From positions 868,001 to 932,000 of the forward strand of contig NZ_CP030929.1 in assembly GCF_003325955.1 (NCBI RefSeq): DNA of 64,000 nt, given 5' to 3'. This document shows, piece by piece, positions 28,776-37,925 of this stretch. The DNA comes from Aurantimicrobium sp. MWH-Uga1 (GTDB lineage: Bacteria > Actinomycetota > Actinomycetes > Actinomycetales > Microbacteriaceae). The notes under the pieces were generated by a model that made no database searches, had not been told where the DNA came from, and worked only from the letters and a program-made list of their open reading frames with translations. Position numbers and translations under genes: made by a program. The number at the start of each line of letters is the position of its first letter. The stretch's first letter is position 1.

Positions 28776-29793
28776 ACTGAAAGTCATCGATGTCGATGGT
28801 GCAGATCTCATCATTGCTGACGACGAGGGTGAGGAGTACCGGGTAACGGTTGACGAAACCTCGTTACGCCGTCTACGTCACTCGCGCGCCACTGTTGAAG
28901 GCCCACGCGTCTCCCCCAAGGACATTCAGGCACATCTTCGTGCAGGTCTCTCCAATGAAGAGATTTCAGCGCTCACTGGGGCCAGCCTTGATTTGATTCA
29001 ACGTTTTGAAACTCCCGTACTTGCTGAACGCGAATTCATCATTTCTTCTGCACTCGCTGTTCCCACCCAGGACACAGTTTCAACAGATACCGGCAATCTC
29101 AGTTCCGCCTTTGGCTCAGTGATTACTCAACGCCTCCACAGCCTCGGAGCATCCTCTGAGCGTTGGGCAACCTGGAAAGAAGAGTCTGGTAACTGGATTA
29201 TCAAACTCGAGTTCACAGCAAACGGAATCGACCACGATGCAAGGTGGTCTTTCGAATCCCGAAAGCGAACCCTAAGCCCCGTCAACAGTGACGCCTCTAC
29301 CTTGTCTCAAAAAGGTGACCTCTCCAGTGGTTTGATACCGAAGCTTCGTGCAGTGGCGGTGGATACTTCGGCGCTCGAAGTTACTCAACCCCTCACCCCA
29401 ACAGTTGAAGCACAAGTTTCTGCTGCCCCTGTTGTGTCAGCGCAGGAGGAGGCTGCAGCTGATTCGCGTGAACACAGCCCCACTGCAGATCTTTTGGAAG
29501 CACTTCGTAAGCGTCGCAATGAACGCGAATCAACCCCTGCATGGCTCAAAGACGAGGTCTCTGCAAGCACGGATGCCCAGGAGAGCATCGCGCAAGAAGA
29601 CACCATTATTTCTGGCGTTACAGTCGAATTGGATTCGACTTTGACTTTCACTGAACCTTTTGAAGTATCCGCGCCTGAGGATGAACCCTCACACGCAAAC
29701 GACTCAAAGCCTGTGAACAAAACCGGACGGCCCACGATGCCGTCCTGGGACGACATCGTCTTTGGCACACGATCTGACGATGACCCCGCTTAG
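28768..29793 (+). CDS. sepH: Septation protein SepH
   Basis: 341 aa. SepH is an actinobacterial FtsZ-binding protein that promotes Z-ring assembly. The N-terminal domain (MRELKVIDVDGADLIIADDEGEEYRV) is followed by the helix-turn-helix region SPKDIQAHLRAGLSNEEISALTGA and LIQRFETPVLAEREFI. A disordered middle and the conserved C-terminal peptide PSWDDIVFGTRSDD complete the family pattern. The start at 28768 has AAGGAG upstream; the frame is open 67 residues further back but without family similarity. Converges on the phosphodiesterase gene with a 4-base overlap. Confidence 0.92.
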   Translation: MRELKVIDVDGADLIIADDEGEEYRVTVDETSLRRLRHSRATVEGPRVSPKDIQAHLRAGLSNEEISALTGASLDLIQRFETPVLAEREFIISSALAVPTQDTVSTDTGNLSSAFGSVITQRLHSLGASSERWATWKEESGNWIIKLEFTANGIDHDARWSFESRKRTLSPVNSDASTLSQKGDLSSGLIPKLRAVAVDTSALEVTQPLTPTVEAQVSAAPVVSAQEEAAADSREHSPTADLLEALRKRRNERESTPAWLKDEVSASTDAQESIAQEDTIISGVTVELDSTLTFTEPFEVSAPEDEPSHANDSKPVNKTGRPTMPSWDDIVFGTRSDDDPA

Positions 29794-30944
29794 TTGCGAG
29801 CAAAACCTGCAAGTTTGATGGCAGGAATGTGCATCTCGCTATCCGAAATTCCCCCGTGCTGCCCGACCATGGAACGTCCTTTTAGCGTGGTATCGCGATC
29901 GTCATAAAACACAACGTTCTTGTTTGACAAAACAAATATGTCACCTGCACGAGGGGCAACTTCTTTACTGAATTCAGGAATTAGTCCTGATTCAATAATC
30001 TGTTCCTGGGTAAGTACCCAGGCATTCGCGTCTAATTCTTTTTGCCACTGAGCAATGAATTCTGTTTTGTCCTCCGGCGATAGAGAATCCGCAAAATACA
30101 ACTGGGGGCAACGTGGTTCACCGCCAATTGAAACAATGCTGTCAATATGCGAAGAGTTGTTGCCTAGTAGAAGGTGTTTAGATTGCGGAATGTCAATCAC
30201 TCCATGATCTGCGGTGACAAACAACCCAACATCGCTAGGCAGTTGGGCAGTAAGTGCCAAGATAGCCGCATCTACATCCTCGAGCGCAGTGGCCCACTCT
30301 TGCGAATCCACCCCTTTTTTGTGCGCAATCTCATCGAGCTCAGAAATATAGACAACACCTAACCGGGATGAACGGTCAGCGATCATGGTCAATGACTGCG
30401 CCATACGGTCAACAAGAGCATTTGCAGGAACATAGTTGGCACCTTGGTAAATCACACTCGTCAATGTGGAATCAGCAAACCTGGAGTGTCCAACCACGAC
30501 TGAGGAGCACCCCTGTTTGGCCGCATGAACAAATAACGGTTTAGCTTTGAGCCAGTGTTGTGGGTTCTCAATCGTATTGAGACCTGAGAGTTGATTAATG
30601 AGATCGCCGCTTTCAGGATTTCGTATCTGATAACCGAGCATGCCATGAACGCCAGGAAGCACTCCTGTAGTGAAGGACGCTAGTGCCGCAGCAGTGGTAC
30701 TTGGAAAAACGGTTTCTAACGGATCCGATTCCATCGCTGCCTGAGCCAGAAATCTTGCATGACCACGAGCATTAAGAAGATTGTGAAGACCTAAACCGTC
30801 TATCACGACGACGATAGCTGAACGAACAGGAGGTAAATGCAGTGAGTTTTCGAATCCGCTGAGTCCCATGCTGGAAAAGCAACTTGGCAAAACCTCGGCA
30901 AGGCTCAACAGGCCGGAATTGCGCGTCGGTAGCATATTGGACAT
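29790..30944 (-). CDS. Alkaline phosphatase / nucleotide pyrophosphatase family protein
   Basis: 384 aa of the type I phosphodiesterase superfamily. Metal-binding Asp in AIVVVIDGLGLHNL, the nucleophile region ETVFPSTTAAALASFTTG (Thr/Ser), HGMLGYQ, ELDEIAHKKGVDS and the second metal site FVTADHGVID are all recognisable. No signal peptide, so a cytoplasmic esterase of unknown substrate. An alternative ATG lies at 30935. It is divergent from parC with 70 bases between start codons. Confidence 0.86.
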   Translation of the reverse strand: MSNMLPTRNSGLLSLAEVLPSCFSSMGLSGFENSLHLPPVRSAIVVVIDGLGLHNLLNARGHARFLAQAAMESDPLETVFPSTTAAALASFTTGVLPGVHGMLGYQIRNPESGDLINQLSGLNTIENPQHWLKAKPLFVHAAKQGCSSVVVGHSRFADSTLTSVIYQGANYVPANALVDRMAQSLTMIADRSSRLGVVYISELDEIAHKKGVDSQEWATALEDVDAAILALTAQLPSDVGLFVTADHGVIDIPQSKHLLLGNNSSHIDSIVSIGGEPRCPQLYFADSLSPEDKTEFIAQWQKELDANAWVLTQEQIIESGLIPEFSKEVAPRAGDIFVLSNKNVVFYDDRDTTLKGRSMVGQHGGISDSEMHIPAIKLAGFARN

Positions 30945-31014
30945 CGAGGTCAGTCTGCCATAGTTCCCCTACAAGGTGCGGAAAATCCTCTCGAGTACAA
31001 CGGAAGTATTGAGT

Positions 31015-33471
31015 ATGTCCCCCAACTCCAAGCAGCACGATTCTGTTGAGCGCATTGAAGAGATTGATGTCTCGATAGAGATGCGGGATTCCTTCCTTGA
31101 ATATGCCTATTCCGTTATTTACTCCCGTGCATTGCCAGATGCCCGAGACGGGCTCAAGCCCGTCCAACGTCGCATCTTGTTCATGATGAACGAAATGGGG
31201 CTCCGCCCTGACAAGGGGCACGTAAAATCAGCGCGTGTAGTTGGTGAAGTTATGGGAAAGCTTCACCCACACGGTGACGCATCCATTTACGATGCTCTCG
31301 TGCGCTTGGCCCAAGATTTCTCCTTGCGTCTTCCACTTATTGATGGGCATGGCAACTTTGGTTCTCTGGACGACGGACCTGCTGCGGCGCGTTATACAGA
31401 AGCGCGTCTGGCTCCCTCCGCTTTGGCAATGACGGCCAATTTGGATGAAAACGTAGTTGATTTTGTCCCCAACTATGACAATCAATTTCAACAACCTGAT
31501 GTACTCCCCGCAGCGTATCCAAATCTGCTTGTTAACGGCGCTAGTGGAATTGCGGTTGGTATGGCTACCAACATGGCGCCACATAACCTCATCGAAGTTA
31601 TTGAAGCGTCAATCCACCTTCTGAAGAACCCACAGGCAACTTTGGATGAATTGATGGCTTTTGTTCCAGGGCCAGATCTTCCCTCCGGTGGCATCATCAT
31701 GGGTTTGGATGGTATCCGTGAGGCCTACGAAACAGGTCGAGGAAGTTTCAAAACTCGCGCCAGGGTAACCATTGGAAGCGTTTCCGCACGAAAAATGGGA
31801 ATTACCGTTACTGAATTGCCTTATTTGGTTGGACCCGAGAAGGTCATTGACAAAATCAAAGACGGTGTGACGAGTAAGAAGCTCAACGGAATTTCAAATG
31901 TGATTGACCTCACAGATCGCCATCACGGCCTCAAGCTTGTGATTGAAATCAAAACAGGCTTTGACCCCGAAGCAGTACTTGAACAGCTCTACAGGTACAC
32001 CCCGCTCGAAGATTCGTTCAGTATCAACAATGTTGCGCTTGTTGATGGTGGGCCCCACACTTTGGGGCTGCGTGAGATGTTATCGGTCTATGTTTCCCAT
32101 AGGAAATCGGTTGTTGAACGTCGTTCGCAATTCCGTTTGGCAAAGCGTCAAGACAGGCTTCATCTAGTTGATGGCTTGCTCATCGCAATTATGGATATCG
32201 ATGAGGTTATTCAACTCATTCGGCAAAGCGATGACACTGATCAGGCACGTCAGCGCCTCATTGAGGTATTCGAACTTTCTGTGGCTCAAGCAGATTACAT
32301 TCTCGAATTACGCCTGCGCCGCCTGACCAAATTTTCTCGCGTTGAGTTAGAGGCAGAAGCGGATGAGCTTCGTAAAGAAATAGCTGCCCTCGAAGAAATT
32401 CTTTCTTCCGAAAAAATGTTGATTGATGTTGTAGTTCAGGAGCTTTCAGAAACAGCTAAGACTTTGGGCACACCACGCCGGACGGTGTTATCAACATCTA
32501 CAATCATTCCGGCGACTACGACTGCGCGTGCAGCTGCACGAGAGCCCGAAGCTCTCCAGCTGGAAGACACACCGTGTCGAGTACTACTTTCCAGCACAGG
32601 CAAGCTTGTACGAGTTGATCTTGCGGATGCTGACGAGCGCATTACTCAAGGAACCCATCGCACAGCAAACGATGGAATCCGATCTGATGTGCTCACTTCA
32701 CGCAGAGGTTTTATTGGTGCCGTAACAAACACCGGTCGACTTCTGCAGTTCTCCCCCGTCTCACTTCCCGGGGTACCAGCATCCAGTGTTTCCCTTTCAG
32801 CTGCTGTCAACAGCTCCGACTACATTGAGCTTGAATCACAAGAACACATCGTCGGGTTAGTGCCCTTGGGCACTGCCGATGTCTTCGCCTTAGGTACGAG
32901 TCACGGTGTAGTTAAGCGTATTCAAGGTGAAGCTTTCCCAGCTAAATCAGGAAATTCCATCATTGCGCTGAAAGACACAGATCAGGTTGTGGGAATTTGT
33001 GTAGCCTCTGATTCTTCAGAGTTAGTTTTTGTTACTTCTGACGCTCAACTTTTACGCTTTGGCGCTGACAACGTACGCCCTCAGGGTTCAACAGCTGGCG
33101 GTATGGCAGGTATTCGGCTATCTGACAATGCGCGTGTAATTTATTTCACCGCAGTAAATGCTCAGGACGCACAGGTGGTCACCATCTCTGCGACGCCCAA
33201 CACTCTGTTAGGAACAGATGCGGGGCGAGCGAAAATCTCTCTGCTAGCAGATTTCCCCCAAAAGGGTCGTGGCACCGGAGGTGTTCGTGCTCAAACCCTC
33301 CTTAAGGGCGAAGACTCCCTCGCAATTGCCTGGGTCGGGGTTGGATCTCCACGAGCAAACTCTCTCGATGGAATGCCTCGTGAGTTGCCTGGGGATATTT
33401 CTAAGCGGGATGCTTCGGGAACACTGCTCGAAGCAGATATTGCATATATCGGATCAGCAGTCAGTGACTAA
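31015..33471 (+). CDS. parC: DNA topoisomerase IV-like subunit A
   Basis: 818 aa type IIA topoisomerase A subunit. DNA-breaking Tyr127 lies in ARYTEARLAPSA; the quinolone-pocket region is HPHGDASIYDALVRLAQ with Ala89 where Escherichia coli GyrA has Ser. The C-terminal beta-pinwheel lacks a QRRGGKG GyrA box, arguing for a decatenase rather than the supercoiling gyrase, which should be encoded elsewhere. Start ATG 31015 with GGAAG nine bases before; an upstream in-frame GTG at 30976 is less likely. It faces parE tail to tail with no base between the stops. Confidence 0.92.
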   Translation: MSPNSKQHDSVERIEEIDVSIEMRDSFLEYAYSVIYSRALPDARDGLKPVQRRILFMMNEMGLRPDKGHVKSARVVGEVMGKLHPHGDASIYDALVRLAQDFSLRLPLIDGHGNFGSLDDGPAAARYTEARLAPSALAMTANLDENVVDFVPNYDNQFQQPDVLPAAYPNLLVNGASGIAVGMATNMAPHNLIEVIEASIHLLKNPQATLDELMAFVPGPDLPSGGIIMGLDGIREAYETGRGSFKTRARVTIGSVSARKMGITVTELPYLVGPEKVIDKIKDGVTSKKLNGISNVIDLTDRHHGLKLVIEIKTGFDPEAVLEQLYRYTPLEDSFSINNVALVDGGPHTLGLREMLSVYVSHRKSVVERRSQFRLAKRQDRLHLVDGLLIAIMDIDEVIQLIRQSDDTDQARQRLIEVFELSVAQADYILELRLRRLTKFSRVELEAEADELRKEIAALEEILSSEKMLIDVVVQELSETAKTLGTPRRTVLSTSTIIPATTTARAAAREPEALQLEDTPCRVLLSSTGKLVRVDLADADERITQGTHRTANDGIRSDVLTSRRGFIGAVTNTGRLLQFSPVSLPGVPASSVSLSAAVNSSDYIELESQEHIVGLVPLGTADVFALGTSHGVVKRIQGEAFPAKSGNSIIALKDTDQVVGICVASDSSELVFVTSDAQLLRFGADNVRPQGSTAGGMAGIRLSDNARVIYFTAVNAQDAQVVTISATPNTLLGTDAGRAKISLLADFPQKGRGTGGVRAQTLLKGEDSLAIAWVGVGSPRANSLDGMPRELPGDISKRDASGTLLEADIAYIGSAVSD

Positions 33472-35553
33472 CTAGACGTCAATTCGGTCACGAGATAAGC
33501 CGGATGAACCTTCGATGATGAAATCTCGTCGTGGGCCAACATCGTTTCCCATCAACAGTTCAAAGACTGTATCTGCCATTGCAGCATCCTCAACACCCAC
33601 GCGACGGAGTGTTCTTGCAGAACGATCCATGGTTGTTGTTGCAAGTTGATCTGCATCCATTTCACCCAGGCCTTTGTAACGCTGGATAGGTTCCTGATAG
33701 CGTTTGCCTGCCTTTGCCAGACCGGCCAAAACTGATTGCAGCTCAGTTTCAGAATAGGTGTAAATCGTTTCGTTCGGCTTAGTTCCTGGGTTGATCACGA
33801 CAACTCTGTGGAGTGGAGGAACAGCAGCGAAAACGCGACCGGCTTCGATCAGAGGCCTCATGTAACGGAAAAACAGCGTCAGGAGAAGTGTTCGAATATG
33901 AGCGCCATCCACATCTGCGTCAGACATCAATATGATCTTGCCGTAGCGTGCCGAATCTAGATCAAAACTGCGTCCAGAACCCGCACCAATAACCTGGATA
34001 ATCGAAGCGCATTCAGTGTTATTGAGCATGTCGGAAACTGATGCTTTTTGAACGTTGAGGATCTTTCCACGAATGGGCAATAAAGCTTGATATTCGCTAT
34101 TGCGCGCAAGTTTCGCAGTTCCTAACGCAGAGTCACCCTCAACTATGAACAGCTCTGATTGCTCAACATCATTACTGCGGCAATCAACTAACTTTGCGGG
34201 AAGGCTTGACGTTTCCAGTGCATTCTTTCGACGCTGAGTTTCCTTGTGAGTGCGAGCCGAAATGCGACTCTTCATCTCAGAAACAATCTTTTCCAACAAC
34301 AACGCAGATTGAGTTTTGTCATCACGTTTTGTCGAAGTAAGTCGTGCAGAAAGCTGCTTGTTCACAACAGAGGAAACAATGGCTTTGACTGCCGGCGTCC
34401 CCAAAACTTCCTTGGTTTGACCTTCAAACTGTGGTTCAGGAAGCCGAACGGTGACGACAGCTGTGAGACCAGCAAGGACATCATCTTTTTCGACCTTGTC
34501 ATTACCAGCTTTGAGCTTGCGAGAATTAGCTTCGACCTGGGAACGAATGACTTTCAGGAGTGCTTGCTCAAAACCTTGCTGGTGAGTACCGCCCTTGGGT
34601 GTAGAAATAATGTTCACAAAAGTCTGCAGCTCGGTTTCGTATCCAGTGCCCCAACGTAAAGCAATATCTACGCCACAGGTACGCTCAACCTCTGAGAGCG
34701 CCATGTTGCCATCCGGGCCAAGTACTGGAACGGTTTCTGTGAACTGTCCTTCACCAGTGAGCCTCCAAATGTCAGTGACCGCTGCATCTGGGGCGAGATA
34801 TTCAACAAACTCGCTAATTCCACCGTTGTAAGAAAAACGTGATTCGAGTATTTCTGGGCCACGCGCATCAACGATGTGCATTTCAAGACCAGGCACTAAA
34901 AAGGCAGTTTGACGTGCGCGCGCTTCCAAGTCTTCAGTTTGGAAAGTAGCTCCAGGAGTGAAAATCTGTCGATCCGCCCAGTAGCGAACTCGTGTACCTG
35001 TCACACCTTTAGCAACCTTGCCTTTTATTGTCAGAGAACTGCCGTCCTCAAAAGGGGTGAAGGGATTTGAGGGCGAGATACCTGTGCTGTCATCAAAAAT
35101 GCCCGGTTCTCCACGACGAAAAGACATACTCCATGTCTTTCCATCACGATCTACTTCAACATCGAGCCTTTCAGATAGCGCATTCACTACTGACGCGCCA
35201 ACACCATGCAATCCACCAGAAGCCGCATAGGATCCTGATCCAAACTTCCCACCTGCGTGGAGTTTGGTAAAGACAACCTCAACACCTGTAAGACCTGTTT
35301 TGGGCTCAACGTCGACAGGAATTCCACGCGCCTTGTCACGAACTTCAACGCTGGAATCAGAGTGAAGCTGAATTTCGATGGACTTACCGAAGCCACCTAA
35401 AGCCTCGTCAACAGAGTTGTCGATAATTTCCCACAGACAGTGCATCAATCCACGAGAGTCTGTTGTACCTATATACATTCCAGGACGCTTACGAACCGCC
35501 TCTAACCCTTCAAGTACGGATAAATGGCGAGCGGAATACTCAGATGAACTCAC
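33472..35553 (-). CDS. parE: DNA topoisomerase IV-like subunit B
   Basis: 693 aa ATPase subunit partner of ParC. The GHKL ATPase domain has EIIDNSVDEALGG and GGLHGVGASVVNALS; the toprim domain has VEGDSALGTAKLAR and DADVDGAHIRTLLLT; the C-terminal end has RYKGLGEMDADQL. Start is GTG at 35553 with GAGGAG five bases upstream; the longer frame into the divergent promoter region lacks similarity. Next to DUF7455 and sigA, the standard Microbacteriaceae neighbourhood. Confidence 0.93.
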   Translation of the reverse strand: MSSSEYSARHLSVLEGLEAVRKRPGMYIGTTDSRGLMHCLWEIIDNSVDEALGGFGKSIEIQLHSDSSVEVRDKARGIPVDVEPKTGLTGVEVVFTKLHAGGKFGSGSYAASGGLHGVGASVVNALSERLDVEVDRDGKTWSMSFRRGEPGIFDDSTGISPSNPFTPFEDGSSLTIKGKVAKGVTGTRVRYWADRQIFTPGATFQTEDLEARARQTAFLVPGLEMHIVDARGPEILESRFSYNGGISEFVEYLAPDAAVTDIWRLTGEGQFTETVPVLGPDGNMALSEVERTCGVDIALRWGTGYETELQTFVNIISTPKGGTHQQGFEQALLKVIRSQVEANSRKLKAGNDKVEKDDVLAGLTAVVTVRLPEPQFEGQTKEVLGTPAVKAIVSSVVNKQLSARLTSTKRDDKTQSALLLEKIVSEMKSRISARTHKETQRRKNALETSSLPAKLVDCRSNDVEQSELFIVEGDSALGTAKLARNSEYQALLPIRGKILNVQKASVSDMLNNTECASIIQVIGAGSGRSFDLDSARYGKIILMSDADVDGAHIRTLLLTLFFRYMRPLIEAGRVFAAVPPLHRVVVINPGTKPNETIYTYSETELQSVLAGLAKAGKRYQEPIQRYKGLGEMDADQLATTTMDRSARTLRRVGVEDAAMADTVFELLMGNDVGPRRDFIIEGSSGLSRDRIDV

Positions 35554-35726
35554 ACGACTCCTCAATAACAATGTGACGCACTTGAACAGTAGTTTGCTGG
35601 CAAGCAAAAACATTGATGCCACGACGAGCATTGCTATACGCGGTCAGCGAAATGCCCTGCCATTCCAGCGTTTTTTTCAGAACTTCATGGTTATATGTGG
35701 TTAGTACTTCATAAGGAGGAGCCACC

Positions 35727-35957
35727 ATGACTACAGCAACTACTGAACCCAGTGAAGTTGCTTCTGAGCTAACAAGCCTGGACCGTTGTGACAGCTGTGG
35801 CGCACAGGCATATGTTCGTGCAACGATGCCTGCTGGTGGAGTACTGCTGTTTTGTGCGCACCATGCAACTAAACACCGTGAAAAACTCACTGGTTTGGGA
35901 GCACAGTGGCACGATGAAACAGCCAAACTGCATGCGTCTAACGACCGTTCAATCTAA
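35727..35957 (+). CDS. DUF7455-type small zinc-ribbon protein
   Basis: 76 aa. After a Thr/Glu-rich N-terminus it has LDRCDSCGAQAYVRA and LLFCAHHATKHREKL: a CxxC and a CxHH pattern that looks like a zinc site. This conserved actinobacterial protein is typically encoded next to the primary sigma factor; function unknown. Excellent ribosome binding site (AAGGAGGAG). Followed by a bidirectional terminator shared with sigA. Confidence 0.88.
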   Translation: MTTATTEPSEVASELTSLDRCDSCGAQAYVRATMPAGGVLLFCAHHATKHREKLTGLGAQWHDETAKLHASNDRSI

Positions 35958-35969
35958 GAACCTAAATGA

Positions 35970-35997
35970 AAATGGCCCGGAAATTTCCGGGCCATTT
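35970..35997. terminator. Bidirectional terminator between DUF7455 and sigA
   Basis: Perfectly self-complementary 28 bases: AAATGGCCCGGAAA followed by TTTCCGGGCCATTT. It lies in the 56-base gap between two convergent genes and ends with T-rich flanks on both strands. Confidence 0.85.
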
Positions 35998-36013
35998 CTG
36001 TAACATAAGCGAT

Positions 36014-37816
36014 TTATTCGAGGTAATCACGCAGTGACTGAGAACGAGATGGGTGGCGTAATTTCGCCATCGTCTTTGATTCAATCTGGCGGATTCGCTC
36101 ACGGGTGACTCCGAAGGTGTCACCAATTTGATCGAGGGTTTTAGGAATTCCGTCACCGAGACCAAAGCGCATACGAATAACCCCAGCTTCGCGCTCAGAA
36201 AGTGAATCAAGAAGAGACTCGAGCTGCTTTTGAAGCATCGTGAATCCAACAGCGTCAGCGGGAACAACTGCTTCGGTATCTTCAATGAGGTCGCCAAACT
36301 CACTATCTCCATCTTCACCCAGTGGCGTGTGAAGAGAAATGGGCTCACGCCCGTACTTCTGAACCTCGACAACCTTCTCAGGAGTCATATCTAATTCGCG
36401 CGAGAGTTCTTCAGGAGTTGGTTCTCGGCCAAGATCTTGAAGCATTTGACGCTGGACACGAGCAAGCTTGTTAATTACTTCAACCATGTGGACAGGAATA
36501 CGAATGGTTCTGGCCTGGTCCGCCATTGCGCGGGTGATTGCTTGACGAATCCACCAGGTTGCATAAGTGGAGAACTTGAAACCCTTGGTGTAGTCAAACT
36601 TCTCAACAGCACGAATCAAACCTAGGTTTCCCTCTTGAATGAGGTCTAAGAATTGCATTCCACGGCCGGTGTAACGCTTGGCCAGCGATACAACTAGACG
36701 GAGATTTGCGCCCAACAAGTGGCTCTTTGCGCGCTGTCCGTCACGTGCAACCCAGCGAAGTTCGCGTTCGAGCTGCTTGGGAAGATTCTTTTTGGTTGCG
36801 AGGCGGTCTTCAGCGAAGAGTCCCGCTTCGATGCGCAGTGCTAGTTCAACCTCTTCGACTGCATTGAGAAGAGGGACTTTACCAATTTGCTTGAGGTAGT
36901 CCTTAACCGGATCAGCTGTAGCACCGGTGATGGCTGTTGAAATTACAGGAATGTCATCGTCATCATCAGCCATCGACAGCACGATTGCACCGGTAGGCAA
37001 TGGCTCTTCTGTTACGGCTGGACGGTTTGGCTTTTCTTCGTCATCTTCGAGAACATCATCCTCAACGACTTCGACAACAACTGCTTCGATCACAACGTCG
37101 TCGTCTAGCTCTTCTGCATCGACTTCGTCTTCAGCATCCTCGTCAGCTGCTTTAGCTTTACCGCGGCTCTTCTTGGGTGCGATTACAGCTGGAGCTTCCT
37201 CCTCGGCAAGAAGAGCGTTTGCCATTTTCTCTAACTCTGCTTTAGTCGGCTTCTTTGCTTTTGCTGCAGGCTTAGCTTCTTCAACTGGCTGAGACTTTGC
37301 AGCCCCTGCAGAGACTTTCGGCGCAGTAGCCTGAGGTGCAGATTTGGCAACTGGTGCTTTGTCCGCTGTTTTTGCTGCAGGAGTTTTGGTTGCTGCAGTA
37401 GCGCTGTTAGCGGTTGACTTTGAAGCAGCTTGGGTCTCTGTCTTGGCAACAGGCTTTGCAGCAGCTTTAGCGGCGGGTGCTTTTGCGGGAGTTTTAGCTG
37501 AAGTTGCTTTTGGGGCAGCTTTCGCGGGTGCTTTAGCAGCTGCCTTTGCAGGCGCTTTAGCAGCGGTTTGCTTTGCAGTAGCTTTCACTGGTGCTTTAGG
37601 AGTGGAAGCTTTAGCAGCAGGCGCTTTGGCTGTGGGTGCTTTAACAGAGGCCTTAGCAGGAGTCTTGGCAGGTGTTGCAGGAACTGTTTTCTTCGCGGCA
37701 GGAGCCTTCACTGATGCAGTACTTTCTGAGGCAGGCTCGACAACAGCGTTTTTGGACTTCCCAAATAACGACGCAATCAGCGACTTTGGTTTGGGGTTTG
37801 TCTTTTCTGTTGCCAT
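36014..37816 (-). CDS. sigA: Primary RNA polymerase sigma factor (RpoD/HrdB type)
   Basis: 600 aa from ATG 37816 ([12 protein letters not shown]) with AGGAGAG upstream. C-terminal 310 residues are a complete group 1 sigma: region 1.2 ([16 protein letters not shown]), region 2 ([22 protein letters not shown] and [17 protein letters not shown]), region 3 and region 4 with [20 protein letters not shown]. The N-terminal half is unusual in composition: about 150 residues of Ala/Lys/Pro repeats ([13 protein letters not shown]), then an acidic block ([16 protein letters not shown]). Such extensions occur in actinobacterial primary sigmas, but this one is long and histone-H1-like. Confidence 0.96.
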   Translation of the reverse strand: MATEKTNPKPKSLIASLFGKSKNAVVEPASESTASVKAPAAKKTVPATPAKTPAKASVKAPTAKAPAAKASTPKAPVKATAKQTAAKAPAKAAAKAPAKAAPKATSAKTPAKAPAAKAAAKPVAKTETQAASKSTANSATAATKTPAAKTADKAPVAKSAPQATAPKVSAGAAKSQPVEEAKPAAKAKKPTKAELEKMANALLAEEEAPAVIAPKKSRGKAKAADEDAEDEVDAEELDDDVVIEAVVVEVVEDDVLEDDEEKPNRPAVTEEPLPTGAIVLSMADDDDDIPVISTAITGATADPVKDYLKQIGKVPLLNAVEEVELALRIEAGLFAEDRLATKKNLPKQLERELRWVARDGQRAKSHLLGANLRLVVSLAKRYTGRGMQFLDLIQEGNLGLIRAVEKFDYTKGFKFSTYATWWIRQAITRAMADQARTIRIPVHMVEVINKLARVQRQMLQDLGREPTPEELSRELDMTPEKVVEVQKYGREPISLHTPLGEDGDSEFGDLIEDTEAVVPADAVGFTMLQKQLESLLDSLSEREAGVIRMRFGLGDGIPKTLDQIGDTFGVTRERIRQIESKTMAKLRHPSRSQSLRDYLE

Positions 37817-37896
37817 GAGCAGTGCTCTCCTGTTCGGGGGCATAACTTGGACCCTTGTCAAGTCCCTCGGAGAGGGGATGACTGGGTCCTGCATCT

Positions 37897-37925
37897 ATTA
37901 TCGCATGTCTCCAGGCTCTTCTGAA
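37897..37925 (-). promoter_or_regulatory. Candidate sigA promoter
   Basis: Minus strand: TTCAGA (37920-37925), 17-base spacer, GATAAT (37897-37902), with an extended -10 TG directly before it. The -10 includes the TAA stop of the PAC2 gene. The implied leader is about 75 bases. Confidence 0.55.

Noticed and set aside
36014..37894. 26-residue N-terminal extension of sigA
   Set aside because: The extension has no ribosome site; ATG 37816 is preceded by AGGAGAG and matches the usual MATEK-type start.
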